64,000 bases of DNA from an uncultured Cryptobacterium sp. (GTDB lineage: Bacteria > Actinomycetota > Coriobacteriia > Coriobacteriales > Eggerthellaceae), in NCBI GenBank assembly GCA_958410215.1, contig CATYOF010000002.1:131517-195516 (forward strand). The letters are read 5' to 3'. Under the pieces are notes generated by a model. The model was not told where the DNA came from. It saw nothing but the letters and a program-made list of their open reading frames with translations, and did no database searches. Position numbers and translations under genes: made by a program. Numbering within the stretch: the first letter of the stretch is position 1; the number at the start of each line of letters is the position of its first letter. Below, piece after piece: positions 41,718 through 51,414 of this stretch.

Positions 41718-43643
41718 ATGAATTACGTCACCCCTGTTGGTTTTCGTGATGTAGTAAGTGAAGAAGCGCTCGTTCGTGAAGAATTAACTTCTCGCGTACG
41801 TGCATGCTTTGCGGCAAGGGGTTATCTCCCGGTCGAAACACCTACTCTTGAAGTTCTTGATGTCATGGAGGCGGGCGGTCATGTTCCCGAGGCGCCCTTT
41901 AAGTTCTTTGACTCCCATGGCGATCTGCTTGCGATGCGTCCTGACGTTACCATGCAGATTGCTCGTATGTGTGCGGCCCGTAGCGATTCCATGGGCGGCC
42001 TTACCAAGCCAATTCGCCTTCGCTATACTCAGCGCGTTTTTCGAGAAAAAACGGTTGAAGCAGCAGCGCGCGAACTTACCCAGTGCGGTGCTGAATGTTT
42101 AGGCGTTGCAGGTGGAGCTGGCGATGTTGAACTTATTGGCATGTTTGCTCACGCCCTTGAAGAATGCGGACTTACGCGTTTTACTATCGCGCTTGGATCG
42201 GCAGGCGTGCTACGCGAGCTTTTGCGCGTAAGTGACGCAAGTGATCAATGGCAAGCTGCGGTTTTGCAGGCATACCATACTTCAAACTTTGTGTACTTAG
42301 GTGAATTGGTCGATGCGGCACAGGGCAGTACGACCAAGGATAAAAATACCGAAGGGAAGAACTTCAAACTGTCGGATCCTGCCCTTGATAATCCAGGAAA
42401 GGTACGCGCTGAAGTGGCACGCGCAATTTTCGCACTTTCTCGTTTGCGTGGCGGAAAGAAAGCCCTTGATGAAGTGCGTGCGTTGCTGGAGCCCTTTGGG
42501 TGTGAAGCAGGCATTGCAGAACTCGAAGCGGTATATAACACGCTGGTGGCCAGTGGCCTAGGTGACAAGCTGCTCATTGATTTTTCGGTTATGAGCTCGT
42601 TTGATTACTATACAGGCCTGGTGTTTGAAGCTTATGCGCCTGGTGTGGGATCGCCCCTTGGCGGCGGTGGCCGTTATGACAATTTGCTTGCTTCTTACGG
42701 GGCAGAAAAAATTCCTGCAGCTGGTTTTGCATTTTATTTGGAACAGGTGATGGCGGCGCGTCAGGCCGCAGCCCAGCAAGCCGCTTTCGAAGCAGAACAA
42801 AAAGCGGTACAGTTACAGGCTGATGAAACGGCGGGGTTGATCAGCGAACGGGCTGATCAGCATCAAGCTGACAAACGGGTCGATCGGCAACAAGCCGACC
42901 AGCTCGTTCGGCAGCAAGGCGAACAGACGGTTTTGCAGCAAGCTGGCGATCAGTCCGGCCGGCAAGCTAACGAAACCGCAGCACAAGTCAATTGCGCTGC
43001 AACGCGGCCTTTGCGCATTGCAGTTCCCAAAGGTTCCTTAAAAGAAGGTGCGGTTGAAGTTCTGAAAAACGCAGGTCTTGATGTAGAGGGGCTTTTGGAT
43101 TCTGGGCGTACGCTTATGCTTCGCAATGGGGATGAGGAATATCTTATTGTCCGTCCCACTGATGCTCCAGTGTTTGTATCACTAGGGGCTGCTGACTGTG
43201 GAATTTGTGGCGAGGATTCGCTTTTGGAAGCAGCGCCCGATGTGGTGGAATTGGTGGATCTTAAATTCGGCGGATGTCGTTTTGTGGTGGCAGAATCAAA
43301 GGGAACAACTGAAGCGGTAGAAGAGCGCTACCGTAAGCTGGGATCTATCAGGGTTGCCACGAAGTATCCCAACATTACCCGTTCGTACTATGCAAAGATT
43401 GGCATGCCGGTAGAAATTGTAAAACTTCACGGCAACATAGAACTTGCTCCCATCACCGGAATGGCAGAGCGAATTGTGGATATTACGGCAACAGGAACTA
43501 CGTTGCGAGAAAATAATCTGGTAGTGGTTGATGATGTGCTTGCCTCAACGGCGCGCTTTTTTGCCAACCCTTCATCTTTTAGAACAAATCCACGTGTCGG
43601 CCAGCTTGCTGATACGTTATATAAGCAAGCAAAGGAGAACTAG
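41718..43643 (+). CDS. hisZG: HisZ-HisG fusion: ATP phosphoribosyltransferase with regulatory subunit
   Basis: A 641-residue fusion for the first step of histidine synthesis. Residues 1 to about 345 are HisZ, a histidyl-tRNA synthetase-like regulatory domain (VSEEALVREELTSR, AMRPDVTMQIARM, LGGGGRYDNLLASYG). Residues about 345-429 are a Gln/Ala/Asp-rich linker (RQQADQLVRQQGEQ). Residues 430-641 are short-form HisG with IAVPKGSLKEGA, CGICGEDSL and the PRPP loop DITATGTTLREN. In organisms with short HisG the two parts are normally separate chains of an octamer. The frame is continuous. ATG 41718 follows AAGGAGAAGG. Confidence 0.94.
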   Translation: MNYVTPVGFRDVVSEEALVREELTSRVRACFAARGYLPVETPTLEVLDVMEAGGHVPEAPFKFFDSHGDLLAMRPDVTMQIARMCAARSDSMGGLTKPIRLRYTQRVFREKTVEAAARELTQCGAECLGVAGGAGDVELIGMFAHALEECGLTRFTIALGSAGVLRELLRVSDASDQWQAAVLQAYHTSNFVYLGELVDAAQGSTTKDKNTEGKNFKLSDPALDNPGKVRAEVARAIFALSRLRGGKKALDEVRALLEPFGCEAGIAELEAVYNTLVASGLGDKLLIDFSVMSSFDYYTGLVFEAYAPGVGSPLGGGGRYDNLLASYGAEKIPAAGFAFYLEQVMAARQAAAQQAAFEAEQKAVQLQADETAGLISERADQHQADKRVDRQQADQLVRQQGEQTVLQQAGDQSGRQANETAAQVNCAATRPLRIAVPKGSLKEGAVEVLKNAGLDVEGLLDSGRTLMLRNGDEEYLIVRPTDAPVFVSLGAADCGICGEDSLLEAAPDVVELVDLKFGGCRFVVAESKGTTEAVEERYRKLGSIRVATKYPNITRSYYAKIGMPVEIVKLHGNIELAPITGMAERIVDITATGTTLRENNLVVVDDVLASTARFFANPSSFRTNPRVGQLADTLYKQAKEN

Positions 43644-43646
43644 CTT

Positions 43647-45131
43647 ATGAGAAGAATAGAACTAGGTGCTGGTCAAGTTTTTGAAGAAAAAATGCTTAAC
43701 CGCACAGGCGCCTTTAACGCAGAAGCACTTATCGCAGCTACTAATATTGTGGAAGACGTGCGTACTCGTGGCGATGCTGCGCTGCGCGAATATACGGCTA
43801 AGTTTGATGGCGTGGACTTGGAAACGTTTCGTGTGCCACAAAGCGCGATTGACGAGGCGCTGACGCGGGTAGACTCCACGGTAGCAGCAGCAATTCAGCA
43901 AGCAGCAGCACAAATTCGCGATTTCCACGAGCGTCAAAAGCAGCAAGGCTGGTTTACCTTGCGTGAAGATGGCGCACTGGTAGGAGCAAAGGTACAGCCG
44001 CTTGATTCCGTAGGTATTTATGTGCCGGGTGGTCGTGCGCTCTATCCTTCTTCGGTGTTAATGAATGCCATTCCGGCCTCGGTTGCGGGGGTTCGTCGCA
44101 TTGTGTGTGTAACTCCTCCAACTAAAGATGGTTCGCTCGATCCTGCCATTTTGGAAGCCTGCCGTGTATCCGGAGTAACCGAAATTTACTCGGTAGGTGG
44201 TGCTCAGGCGGTTGCAGCGCTGGCATATGGCACTGAATCTATTCAGAAAGTAGACAAAATTACTGGTCCTGGTAATGCCTTTGTTGCGGCTGCCAAAAAG
44301 GTGGTGTCGGGCGATGTAGGTATCGATATGATTGCAGGTCCTTCTGAGGTCTGTGTAGTGGCGGACGAAACAGCCCTTCCTGAACTGGTTGCTATCGATC
44401 TCATGGCCCAAGCCGAACACGATCCGCTGGCAAGCTGTTATTTAGTTACGTTTTCTGCCGAATATGCCGATCAGGTTGAGGCGGCAATCGAGCTGCACAT
44501 GCAAGGTTCCACTCGTGCAGAAATTACGTCAGCTTCTCTTACCAACAAAGGTCTTATCATTATTTGCCCGAACATGAATACTGCTTTAGAGGTAGTTAAT
44601 GTTATTGCGCCGGAGCACTTAGAGCTCCATGTCCCTGATGCGATGGAGCTCTTGGGTGCAATTCGTCATGCGGGGGCAATTTTCTGCGGCGAATGGACTC
44701 CTGAAGCTGCGGGTGATTACGTGGCGGGTCCTAATCACACGCTTCCTACTGGCGGCACAGCTCGCTTCTCCAGTCCCTTATCGGTTGATGAATTCATAAA
44801 AAAATCCAGTGTGTTGCAGTATTCTCCTGCGGCTTTGGTGCGTGATTCTCAGGCTATTATTGCGCTGGCGGATCACGAGGGTTTGTGGTCGCACGCACAA
44901 AGCGTTCGTCTACGTTGCAAGCTGGTAGAACAAGCCTTTGAGCAGGTGGCGGCTGAACAGGCCAGCGTGGTTGAAGGCGCTGATTCGGTAGAACCTTCCC
45001 AAGCAGCGCAATCTGCTAGCGACCAGACAGCACAATCCAGCCAAACGGCGCAATCTGGCCAGGCAGCGCAATCTGATCAGACGGCAGCCGAATCAACTAC
45101 CAATCAATCAAGCACCAAAAAGGGGAACTAG
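43647..45131 (+). CDS. hisD: Histidinol dehydrogenase with repetitive C-terminal tail
   Basis: Performs the last two oxidations of histidine synthesis. The enzyme part (about 1-430) is normal: [36 protein letters not shown] (zinc-site Gln and His), PEHLELHV (general base), and [15 protein letters not shown]. Residues from about 432 form a 60-residue low-complexity tail coded by 18-base repeats (45000-45077), reading [18 protein letters not shown]. The tail is absent from ordinary HisD. It follows hisZG after three bases. Confidence 0.94.
   Translation: MRRIELGAGQVFEEKMLNRTGAFNAEALIAATNIVEDVRTRGDAALREYTAKFDGVDLETFRVPQSAIDEALTRVDSTVAAAIQQAAAQIRDFHERQKQQGWFTLREDGALVGAKVQPLDSVGIYVPGGRALYPSSVLMNAIPASVAGVRRIVCVTPPTKDGSLDPAILEACRVSGVTEIYSVGGAQAVAALAYGTESIQKVDKITGPGNAFVAAAKKVVSGDVGIDMIAGPSEVCVVADETALPELVAIDLMAQAEHDPLASCYLVTFSAEYADQVEAAIELHMQGSTRAEITSASLTNKGLIIICPNMNTALEVVNVIAPEHLELHVPDAMELLGAIRHAGAIFCGEWTPEAAGDYVAGPNHTLPTGGTARFSSPLSVDEFIKKSSVLQYSPAALVRDSQAIIALADHEGLWSHAQSVRLRCKLVEQAFEQVAAEQASVVEGADSVEPSQAAQSASDQTAQSSQTAQSGQAAQSDQTAAESTTNQSSTKKGN
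45000..45089 (+). repeat. 18-base in-frame repeats at the 3' end of hisD
   Basis: Near-identical 18-base units start at 45000, 45024, 45042, 45060 and (partly) 45078, each encoding Q-[TA]-A-Q-S-x. They expand the hisD tail in frame. Confidence 0.7.
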
Positions 45132-45132
45132 C

Positions 45133-46194
45133 ATGAAAACGGTTCGTTCTTCTCAGCCAGCTTTGGCGGACTTAATTCCTTATGATCCTAAATATTTGCC
45201 TGCAAAACAGCTGATGAGTGCCAACGAAAACCCTAGTAACGTTCCTGAAGAAGTGCAGCTAGAAATACGAAAAGCGCTGAAAAACTTTCCGTTTAATCGC
45301 TATCCCGATCCGCTTGCTAACGAGCTGCGCGATTTAATTGCGCAGGCCAATGGGCTCACACGCGACAATGTTTTGTTGGGTAATGGCGGCGATGAATTGC
45401 TGTTTAACTTCGCCCTTGCATGGGGTGGACCGGGCAGGACCTTCTTGAATTTGCCTCCTACTTTTTCGGTGTATGAGGCCAATGCAAAACTGGTTGGAAC
45501 CACGGTGGTGAATATTCCCCGAAAGGAAAACTTCGACATAGACGAAGAAGTGGTACTGGATCGTGTTGCTAAAGGTGACATCGATTTCATCATGATCACC
45601 AGTCCTAATAATCCTACGGGCAAGTTGGCGCGTGGCGCATTCGTTCGCGATTTGCTGAACTCAACCGATGCGCTTGTAATGGTCGATGAAGCGTATTTTG
45701 AGTTTTCGCGGTCCACTATGCGTCCTTTACTGGACGAGCACGAAAACCTTGTCATTTTGCGAACTTTTTCAAAAGCGTTTAGCCTTGCTGGTGTCCGTTT
45801 GGGGTATATTCTGGCAAACCAGGCGGTTATCAGGGAATTTATCAAGGTTCGTCAGCCCTATTCGGTCGATGCCGTATCGCAAGCAATAGGGTGTGCAGTA
45901 TTCCGCAATCGTGCGCTTTTTGAACCGGGCATTAATCAAATTATTGAACAGCGCGAATTTCTTATTGAAGAGTTGCGCAATTTGCCTGGTGTCGAAGTGT
46001 TTGATTCTGATTCGAACTACATTCTTATTCGTTTAGCTCATGCGGCGCAGGTATGGCAAGAACTCTATGAGCGCGGCATCCTGATACGTGATTTTTCCAG
46101 TGCGCCGATGCTTGAAAATTGCTTGCGTATTTCGGTTGGTTTACCTGAAGAAAATGCAGCATTATTGGCTGCTTTAAAAGACATTATTGGCTAA
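45133..46194 (+). CDS. hisC: Histidinol-phosphate aminotransferase
   Basis: A PLP-dependent fold type I aminotransferase of 353 residues. The cofactor lysine lies in RTFSKAFSLAGVRLGY, the phosphate cup in LGNGGDELL, and SPNNPTGK and DEAYFEFS are typical. It converts imidazole acetol phosphate to histidinol phosphate with glutamate. ATG 45133 lies one base after the hisD stop, with AAAAAGGGG upstream. Position in the his operon supports the HisC assignment over other aminotransferases. Confidence 0.94.
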   Translation: MKTVRSSQPALADLIPYDPKYLPAKQLMSANENPSNVPEEVQLEIRKALKNFPFNRYPDPLANELRDLIAQANGLTRDNVLLGNGGDELLFNFALAWGGPGRTFLNLPPTFSVYEANAKLVGTTVVNIPRKENFDIDEEVVLDRVAKGDIDFIMITSPNNPTGKLARGAFVRDLLNSTDALVMVDEAYFEFSRSTMRPLLDEHENLVILRTFSKAFSLAGVRLGYILANQAVIREFIKVRQPYSVDAVSQAIGCAVFRNRALFEPGINQIIEQREFLIEELRNLPGVEVFDSDSNYILIRLAHAAQVWQELYERGILIRDFSSAPMLENCLRISVGLPEENAALLAALKDIIG

Positions 46195-46233
46195 AGTTTA
46201 AACAAGCACAAACTGAAACAGTTAGGGGTTTGT

Positions 46234-46833
46234 ATGTCGGAAGCGCTGCGTACGGCACAAATTACACGTACAACGAAAGAAACCGATATTTCCCTTTGTC
46301 TTGATATCGATGGCAAAGGAAAAACTGAAATAGATACCGGGGTAGCTTTTTTCGATCACATGCTTGAAGCGTTTGGTAGACACGGACTGTTCGATCTAGC
46401 GGTTAGTGCAAAGGGCGATATTGACGTGGATGCTCACCATACCGTAGAAGATGCGGGTATTGTACTGGGCAAAGCGTTTGCGCAGGCAATGGGCGACAAG
46501 CGAGGAATTACACGCTTTGGTTCTCAAATGCTTCCCATGGATGAGGCGTTGGTTTTGGCGGCTGTTGATATTTCGGGGCGTGGGCAGCTTCACTGGGATG
46601 TGGATGTGCCGTTGTGCTTGCTGGGCACGTTCGATACGTCGCTTGCGAAAGAGTTTTTCATTGCTTTTGCCACCAATGCGGGTGTAACACTGCATATTCG
46701 CATGTTTTCGGGCGAAAACGCTCACCACATTGTTGAGGCGTGCTTCAAGGCGGTAGGACGCGCAATGCGTGCTGCGCTTGAATACGATGCACGTGCTAAA
46801 AACGAGCTTCCTTCCACTAAAGGGGCACTGTAA
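46234..46833 (+). CDS. hisB: Imidazoleglycerol-phosphate dehydratase
   Basis: A 199-residue monofunctional HisB with the manganese-binding motifs FFDHMLEAFGRH, DVDAHHTVEDAGI and the second-repeat AHHIVEACFKA. It lacks the N-terminal phosphatase domain found in enterobacterial HisB, so histidinol phosphatase must come from another gene. The TAA overlaps the hisH ATG by one base. Confidence 0.95.
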   Translation: MSEALRTAQITRTTKETDISLCLDIDGKGKTEIDTGVAFFDHMLEAFGRHGLFDLAVSAKGDIDVDAHHTVEDAGIVLGKAFAQAMGDKRGITRFGSQMLPMDEALVLAAVDISGRGQLHWDVDVPLCLLGTFDTSLAKEFFIAFATNAGVTLHIRMFSGENAHHIVEACFKAVGRAMRAALEYDARAKNELPSTKGAL

Positions 46834-47549
46834 TGATTGCAGTTGTTGATTACTGTAAGGGAAACCTTCGCAGCGTGGAGCGTGGTCTTATCAATGCAGG
46901 TGGCGATGCGTGTATTACCGATAATCCGGAAGTAATTGGTGGGGCTGATGCTATTGTGCTTCCCGGTGTAGGCGCTTTTGCGGATGCTTCTGCAACTATG
47001 TTGCAAACAGGACAAATGCAAGCAATTCGTGCAGCTCTTGCGCAGGGGAAATTCTTTTTGGGCATCTGCCTTGGTGAGCATTTACTGTTTGAAGCGGGTA
47101 CCGAAGGGGCTGATCGTGCTGAAGGGGCCAACCACGGCCAAGAAGCTGACCATGCAGAAAAAAGTAGCACTTCCCAAAAGGCAGTTTTCGTTGAAGGCTT
47201 AGGTATTTTACCAGGTGTGGTGGACCGCATTCCCGAATTTGATTCGACTGGTAAACGTTACAAGATTCCTCATGTGGGGTGGAATTCCATTGACTTCGAT
47301 CCCACTTGTGACTGTCCTTTACTGGAAGGTATCAAATCGGGCGAATACTTTTACTTTACGCATAGCTATATTGCACCTGATTCGAAGGCGACTGTTGCAA
47401 CAACCACTCATTCAGTAACGTTTCCGTGCGTGGTGCAAAAAGGAGAAAGAATATTTGGGGTGCAGTTTCACCCGGAAAAATCTTCCGACGCGGGCGCGCA
47501 TGTTTTAGGTAACTTTGTACGAATGGTTCAAGAAAATAAGCATGTCTAA
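46833..47549 (+). CDS. hisH: Imidazole glycerol phosphate synthase, glutaminase subunit
   Basis: The class I glutamine amidotransferase that feeds ammonia to HisF. Nucleophile Cys79 lies in GICLGEHLLFE, and the catalytic His and Glu in VQFHPEKSSDAG. At 238 residues it is about 30 longer than usual because of an acidic, low-complexity insert at about 90-117 (EGADRAEGANHGQEADHAEK) directly after the nucleophile helix. ATG 46833 overlaps hisB by one base. Confidence 0.94.
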   Translation: MIAVVDYCKGNLRSVERGLINAGGDACITDNPEVIGGADAIVLPGVGAFADASATMLQTGQMQAIRAALAQGKFFLGICLGEHLLFEAGTEGADRAEGANHGQEADHAEKSSTSQKAVFVEGLGILPGVVDRIPEFDSTGKRYKIPHVGWNSIDFDPTCDCPLLEGIKSGEYFYFTHSYIAPDSKATVATTTHSVTFPCVVQKGERIFGVQFHPEKSSDAGAHVLGNFVRMVQENKHV

Positions 47550-47581
47550 GAGGCTGATGAGGAAACAGAAGGAGAAGAAGA

Positions 47582-48307
47582 ATGGATCTGCTTCCTGCGA
47601 TTGATATTCTTGATGGAAAAGCGGTGCGTCTTGCGAAAGGCGACTACAACGCAGTAACGGTTTACAACGACAATCCCGTTGCGCAAGCAGCGTTATTTAA
47701 AGAACAGGGTGCGTGCTGGATTCACGTGGTTGATCTTAATGGTGCACGAAGCGGTGTTCCGGAAAACATCGCGTTAATCGAACGTATTATTCGCGAAACG
47801 CAGCTCAAGATTGAAGTGGGCGGTGGGATTCGCAGTTTAGAAACTATCCGTCGTTTGGCGGATGCGGGTGTTTCGCGTGTTGTGTTGGGGACTACATTGG
47901 TGACCGATCAGGAATTTACAAAGCAGGCATTGGCGGAATTTCCTGACTTGCTTACGGCAGGTATTGATGCGAAAAATGGTGAAGTTGCCGTGGCTGGTTG
48001 GCGTGAAGGTGCGGGCGTTCCGGCAGAAGAGCTAATTGCTGAAGTGGGGAAACTTGGCTTCAAGCATTTGGTGTACACCGATATTTCGCGTGACGGTATG
48101 CAAACAGGAATCGATGCGGCACGTTACAAGGAAATCGCTTCGGTGTTTGGTCATCCCGTTATTGCTTCGGGTGGTGTGGCAAGCATGAATGATATCGAAA
48201 ATCTTGCTGCGGTGGCTGATTCCATTGAGGGTGTTATTGCAGGTCGTGCGGTGTATGAAGGCAGTTTAGACGTAGCGAAAGCGGTTAAGCGTTGCGCGGA
48301 AGTGTAA
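47582..48307 (+). CDS. hisA: ProFAR isomerase
   Basis: A 241-residue TIM-barrel isomerase of the pathway. The paired phosphate motifs of the HisA/HisF barrel are present: GGGIRSLETIRR and ASGGVASMNDIE, with catalytic Asp in LPAIDILDGKAVRL and DISRDGMQTG. In actinobacteria HisA may also act as PriA in tryptophan synthesis. That cannot be decided here, but no trpF is in the window. ATG 47582 follows GAAGGAG. Confidence 0.93.
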   Translation: MDLLPAIDILDGKAVRLAKGDYNAVTVYNDNPVAQAALFKEQGACWIHVVDLNGARSGVPENIALIERIIRETQLKIEVGGGIRSLETIRRLADAGVSRVVLGTTLVTDQEFTKQALAEFPDLLTAGIDAKNGEVAVAGWREGAGVPAEELIAEVGKLGFKHLVYTDISRDGMQTGIDAARYKEIASVFGHPVIASGGVASMNDIENLAAVADSIEGVIAGRAVYEGSLDVAKAVKRCAEV

Positions 48308-48328
48308 TTGCGTGAAAGGATTTTACGC

Positions 48329-49093
48329 ATGCTAACAAAGCGAGTTATTCCCTGCATGGATGTAAAAGATGGCAGGGTGGTAAAAGGGGTCAATTTCGTA
48401 AACTTGCGTGATGCGGGTGACCCTATTGAATTAGCCCAGCGCTACGACGAACAGCGTGCAGATGAAGTGGTTTTTCTCGACATCACGGCAACGCATGAAG
48501 GTCGTGCTACCACGGTGGAAATGGCAAGTCGTGCGAGTGAGGAACTTCATTTGCCGTATTGCGTGGGGGGTGGTTTTCGAAGTGTGGCAGACATTCGAAC
48601 CATGATTGCCGCAGGGGCTGATAAAGTTTCGGTTAATTCTGCTGCTCTTGCCGATCCTGCGCTTATTACGCAGGCGGCAGCGGCGTTTGGTACTCAGGCA
48701 ATTTTATGTGCTATTGATGCGAAACAGGTTCCAGGCAATCCTAATAAGTGGGAAGTATATGTGCATGGTGGCCGCAAAAACACTGGCGTTGATGCAGTCG
48801 AATGGGCAAAGGAAGCCGCAAAGCGCGGTGCAGGTGAAATTTTGCTAACCAGCATGGATAGGGATGGTAGCAAAGATGGTTTTGACATCCCTCTAACCCG
48901 AGCAGTTGCGCGTGCGGTCAATATTCCGGTTATTGCTTCTGGCGGCGTGGGAAAGCTTGAACATTTTGCCGAAGGAATTATTGAAGGCGAAGCCGATGCA
49001 GTGTTAGCAGCAAGCGTATTTCACTTTGGTGAGCTTACCATCAGGGAAGTTAAGGAATATATGCGTTCGCAAGGAATCCCAGTCCGCTTGTAG
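48329..49093 (+). CDS. hisF: Imidazole glycerol phosphate synthase, cyclase subunit
   Basis: A 254-residue TIM barrel that uses ammonia from HisH to make IGP and AICAR. Landmarks: [42 protein letters not shown], and [11 protein letters not shown]. The ATG at 48329 is chosen over the in-frame TTG at 48308 because AAAGGA sits upstream and MLTKRVIPC is the family start. It follows hisA by 21 bases. Confidence 0.95.
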   Translation: MLTKRVIPCMDVKDGRVVKGVNFVNLRDAGDPIELAQRYDEQRADEVVFLDITATHEGRATTVEMASRASEELHLPYCVGGGFRSVADIRTMIAAGADKVSVNSAALADPALITQAAAAFGTQAILCAIDAKQVPGNPNKWEVYVHGGRKNTGVDAVEWAKEAAKRGAGEILLTSMDRDGSKDGFDIPLTRAVARAVNIPVIASGGVGKLEHFAEGIIEGEADAVLAASVFHFGELTIREVKEYMRSQGIPVRL

Positions 49094-49111
49094 GTTGGAG
49101 AAAGGCTCAAT

Positions 49112-49519
49112 ATGACTTTTTCTGAATTAAAAGACAACACTACTGAAGCTAACACCACTGAAGCATCCCACTGTGCAGAGCCTCGTGATAAGGAACATGC
49201 TCAATTGACGATTGGTGATCTTACCTACAATTCAGACGGTCTTATTCCCTGCATTGTGCAGGATGCCGAAACGCTTGACGTGCTGATGATGGCTTGGATG
49301 AATGAAGAAGCGGTTCGTCGCACGTTGGACGAAAAAACTACCTGGTTTTGGTCACGGAGTCGTCAGAAGTTTTGGCACAAAGGGGAAGAGTCAGGCAACA
49401 CACAGGAATTGGTTGAGCTTCGCTATGACTGCGATGCTGATACCCTGCTTGCTTTGGTGCATCCGGCAGGGCCAGCCTGCCATACCGGGAATGCCACATG
49501 TTTTTATCGCGCCTTTTAG
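49112..49519 (+). CDS. hisI: Phosphoribosyl-AMP cyclohydrolase
   Basis: A 135-residue monofunctional His[34 protein letters not shown], the metal-binding YDCDADTLL, and HTGNATCFY. About 36 N-terminal residues (rich in Thr, Glu, Ala) precede the usual start, echoing the low-complexity segments of hisZG, hisD and hisH. No HisE domain is fused and no hisE gene follows. ATG 49112 follows GGAGAAAGG. Last gene of the his operon. Confidence 0.94.
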   Translation: MTFSELKDNTTEANTTEASHCAEPRDKEHAQLTIGDLTYNSDGLIPCIVQDAETLDVLMMAWMNEEAVRRTLDEKTTWFWSRSRQKFWHKGEESGNTQELVELRYDCDADTLLALVHPAGPACHTGNATCFYRAF

Positions 49520-49573
49520 CTACAAACATAGAATAACCGCTACTCTGTCGTTACCATAACTCCAATAAGAGGT

Positions 49574-49610
49574 GCTTTAGGGTGATAAGGCGCACTCTAA
49601 AGCGCGTTTC
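49574..49610 (+). terminator. Hairpin ending the his operon
   Basis: GCTTTAGGGTG (49574-49584) pairs with CACTCTAAAGC (49593-49603) with one G-U pair. The U-run is short (GTTTC), so it may be a partly efficient terminator. Confidence 0.55.
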
Positions 49611-49740
49611 GTAAGGGTTCTGGTCGGAATCTTATGGAAAAGCTCAGTAAGCGTTCTGCAAAAGACAATTGTTTGCACGAACGCTAGCGAAGGGCTCAAG
49701 ATTAGGGAATTTGAGAAACTGGTGACAAAAGGGTAGATAC

Positions 49741-50574
49741 GTGTTTGGGTTTATTCTTCCCAATATAGAAAGTTTGGAAGACGAAGAAAAGAAACGATAT
49801 CGTGCGGCGTACTGTGGTGTTTGTCGTGCTCTTAAGCAGCGTTACGGTCAGCTTCCGCGTGTTACGGTTTCGTTTGATATGACCTTTTTAGCGCTGGTTT
49901 TAGGGTCGCTCTATGAACCGCAAGAAACAAAGGGTGCAGCTCGGTGTCCTCTTCATCCAGCAAAACCTCAAGCTTTTGCGCAGAGCGAATATAGCAATTA
50001 CGCTGCTGATTTAAGCGTGGCTTTCGCGTATCACAAATTGCTTGACGATTGGCATGATGACCACACGATAAAATCGCGTGCGGCTGCGTTTGCACTAGCA
50101 GGTGCCTATCGAAAAGCGAAGAAGCGTATCCCGCAGGAATGCAGGGCGATTGAAGAAGCGCTTGCAGAAATCCAGGATATGGAAAAGCAGCTTCTCGAAC
50201 AAAATGAATCACTTCCCCTTGATGCTCCCGCAAATCGTTTTGGACTGCTTTTAGGGGATATATTTGCCCATAAAAATGACTTTTGGGTAACAGATCTTCG
50301 CCGTTTTGGTGCACGTTTGGGAAAGTTTGTGTATGTCATGGATGCGGCGATGGACTTAGAGGAAGATTTACGAACAGGTTCATATAATCCATTCAAGTAT
50401 ATGGATCATGATCCGCAAGCTCTTCGCGATAATTTAGAATATCTTGCAGCAAGTATGACTGAAGTATTTGAACGTCTACCACTCGAGCGAGACTTGCACC
50501 TTTTACGAAGCGTGCTTTATGCGGGTGTGTGGCAGCGTTTTGAGGCAAAGGAGAATAAGAGTCACGATGGTTAA
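49741..50574 (+). CDS. DUF5685 family protein
   Basis: A 277-residue all-helical protein of unknown function, which I place in DUF5685. The N terminus FGFILPNIESLEDEEKKRYRAAYCGVCRAL is characteristic. Cys25, Cys28, Cys69 and His72 could bind a metal. Two acidic helices, LLDDWHDD (residues 100-107) and MDAAMDLEEDL (200-210), are spaced like the Asp-rich motifs of isoprenoid synthases, so a distant relation is possible but unproven. GTG 49741 is the start, although only a weak AAAGGG site precedes it. It overlaps the J-domain gene by 8 bases, suggesting a functional link with chaperones. Confidence 0.75.
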   Translation: MFGFILPNIESLEDEEKKRYRAAYCGVCRALKQRYGQLPRVTVSFDMTFLALVLGSLYEPQETKGAARCPLHPAKPQAFAQSEYSNYAADLSVAFAYHKLLDDWHDDHTIKSRAAAFALAGAYRKAKKRIPQECRAIEEALAEIQDMEKQLLEQNESLPLDAPANRFGLLLGDIFAHKNDFWVTDLRRFGARLGKFVYVMDAAMDLEEDLRTGSYNPFKYMDHDPQALRDNLEYLAASMTEVFERLPLERDLHLLRSVLYAGVWQRFEAKENKSHDG

Positions 50575-51352
50575 AGACCCTTATGAGGTTTTGGGTGTAA
50601 GTAAGGATGCGTCGGCTGACGAAATAAAGAAAGCGTATCGAAAAAAGGCGCGCGAAAATCATCCAGACCTTAATCCGAATGACCCCAAAGCGGCTGAACG
50701 TATGAACGAAATAAACGAAGCATACGACCGCATTACTAATCCGGAAAAATACAAAGCAAGCGATCGTCGTGCATCGTATGCTTCAGGCGGATATGCAGGC
50801 GGATCGGGTTATGGCAGTGCTGGCTATGGTGGTGCCGGAGGGCAAGGCTCTGGGCAGGCAGGTGGTTCTGGCCAGGGATATAGCTCATCGGGCCCTTATG
50901 GTTGGTCGACTATCGATTTTGATGACCTTTTTGGTTTCGGTGGAATGGGTGGCTTTGGCACCATTCACCCAGAAGCTTCTGCTAGTGATTCTGCTGAAAT
51001 CCGCAGCGCAATTGATGCTATTAACGCAGGAAGATACCAGCAGGCAGTTACTATTTTGACAAATATTAAGAGCACGGGACGCAATGCACGCTACTACTAT
51101 CTCAGTGCGCTGGCTCATCACGGGGCAGGCAATTCCATGATGGCTAACGAGCAAATTCGTCGTGCTATAAAAATGGATCCCCAAAATCGTGAATATCGTC
51201 AAGCGCAACAGCAGTTCCAAATGGCAGGTGCAGCCTATCAGCAGGAAGGGCAAGCGCGCGGGTTCAACGTTGGCGTGGATCCAAACATGATTTGCTGCGG
51301 CTTGTGTTTGGGTATGTATGGCTGTTCAAACCTGGGAGTTTTCTGCATTTAG
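50567..51352 (+). CDS. J-domain protein (DnaJ-like co-chaperone)
   Basis: A 261-residue protein with a J domain at residues 4-68, holding the HPD motif at 32-34 (ARENHPDLNP). A Gly/Ser/Tyr-rich linker (about 74-125) follows, then a TPR-like helical region (IDAINAGRYQQAVTIL, ARYYYLSALAHHGAGN) and a Cys-rich hydrophobic end CCGLCLGMYGCSNLGVFC. It lacks the zinc fingers and substrate domains of DnaJ, so it is a specialised class C protein. ATG 50567 follows AAAGGAG. It overlaps DUF5685, with dnaK-like gene 142 bases downstream. Confidence 0.88.
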   Translation: MVKDPYEVLGVSKDASADEIKKAYRKKARENHPDLNPNDPKAAERMNEINEAYDRITNPEKYKASDRRASYASGGYAGGSGYGSAGYGGAGGQGSGQAGGSGQGYSSSGPYGWSTIDFDDLFGFGGMGGFGTIHPEASASDSAEIRSAIDAINAGRYQQAVTILTNIKSTGRNARYYYLSALAHHGAGNSMMANEQIRRAIKMDPQNREYRQAQQQFQMAGAAYQQEGQARGFNVGVDPNMICCGLCLGMYGCSNLGVFCI

Positions 51353-51414
51353 GTGCGGGCCCTTTCGTCCAGGCCGTGAAAGCCACAGTGCTCAAACGGT
51401 ACGACCGGCACTGA

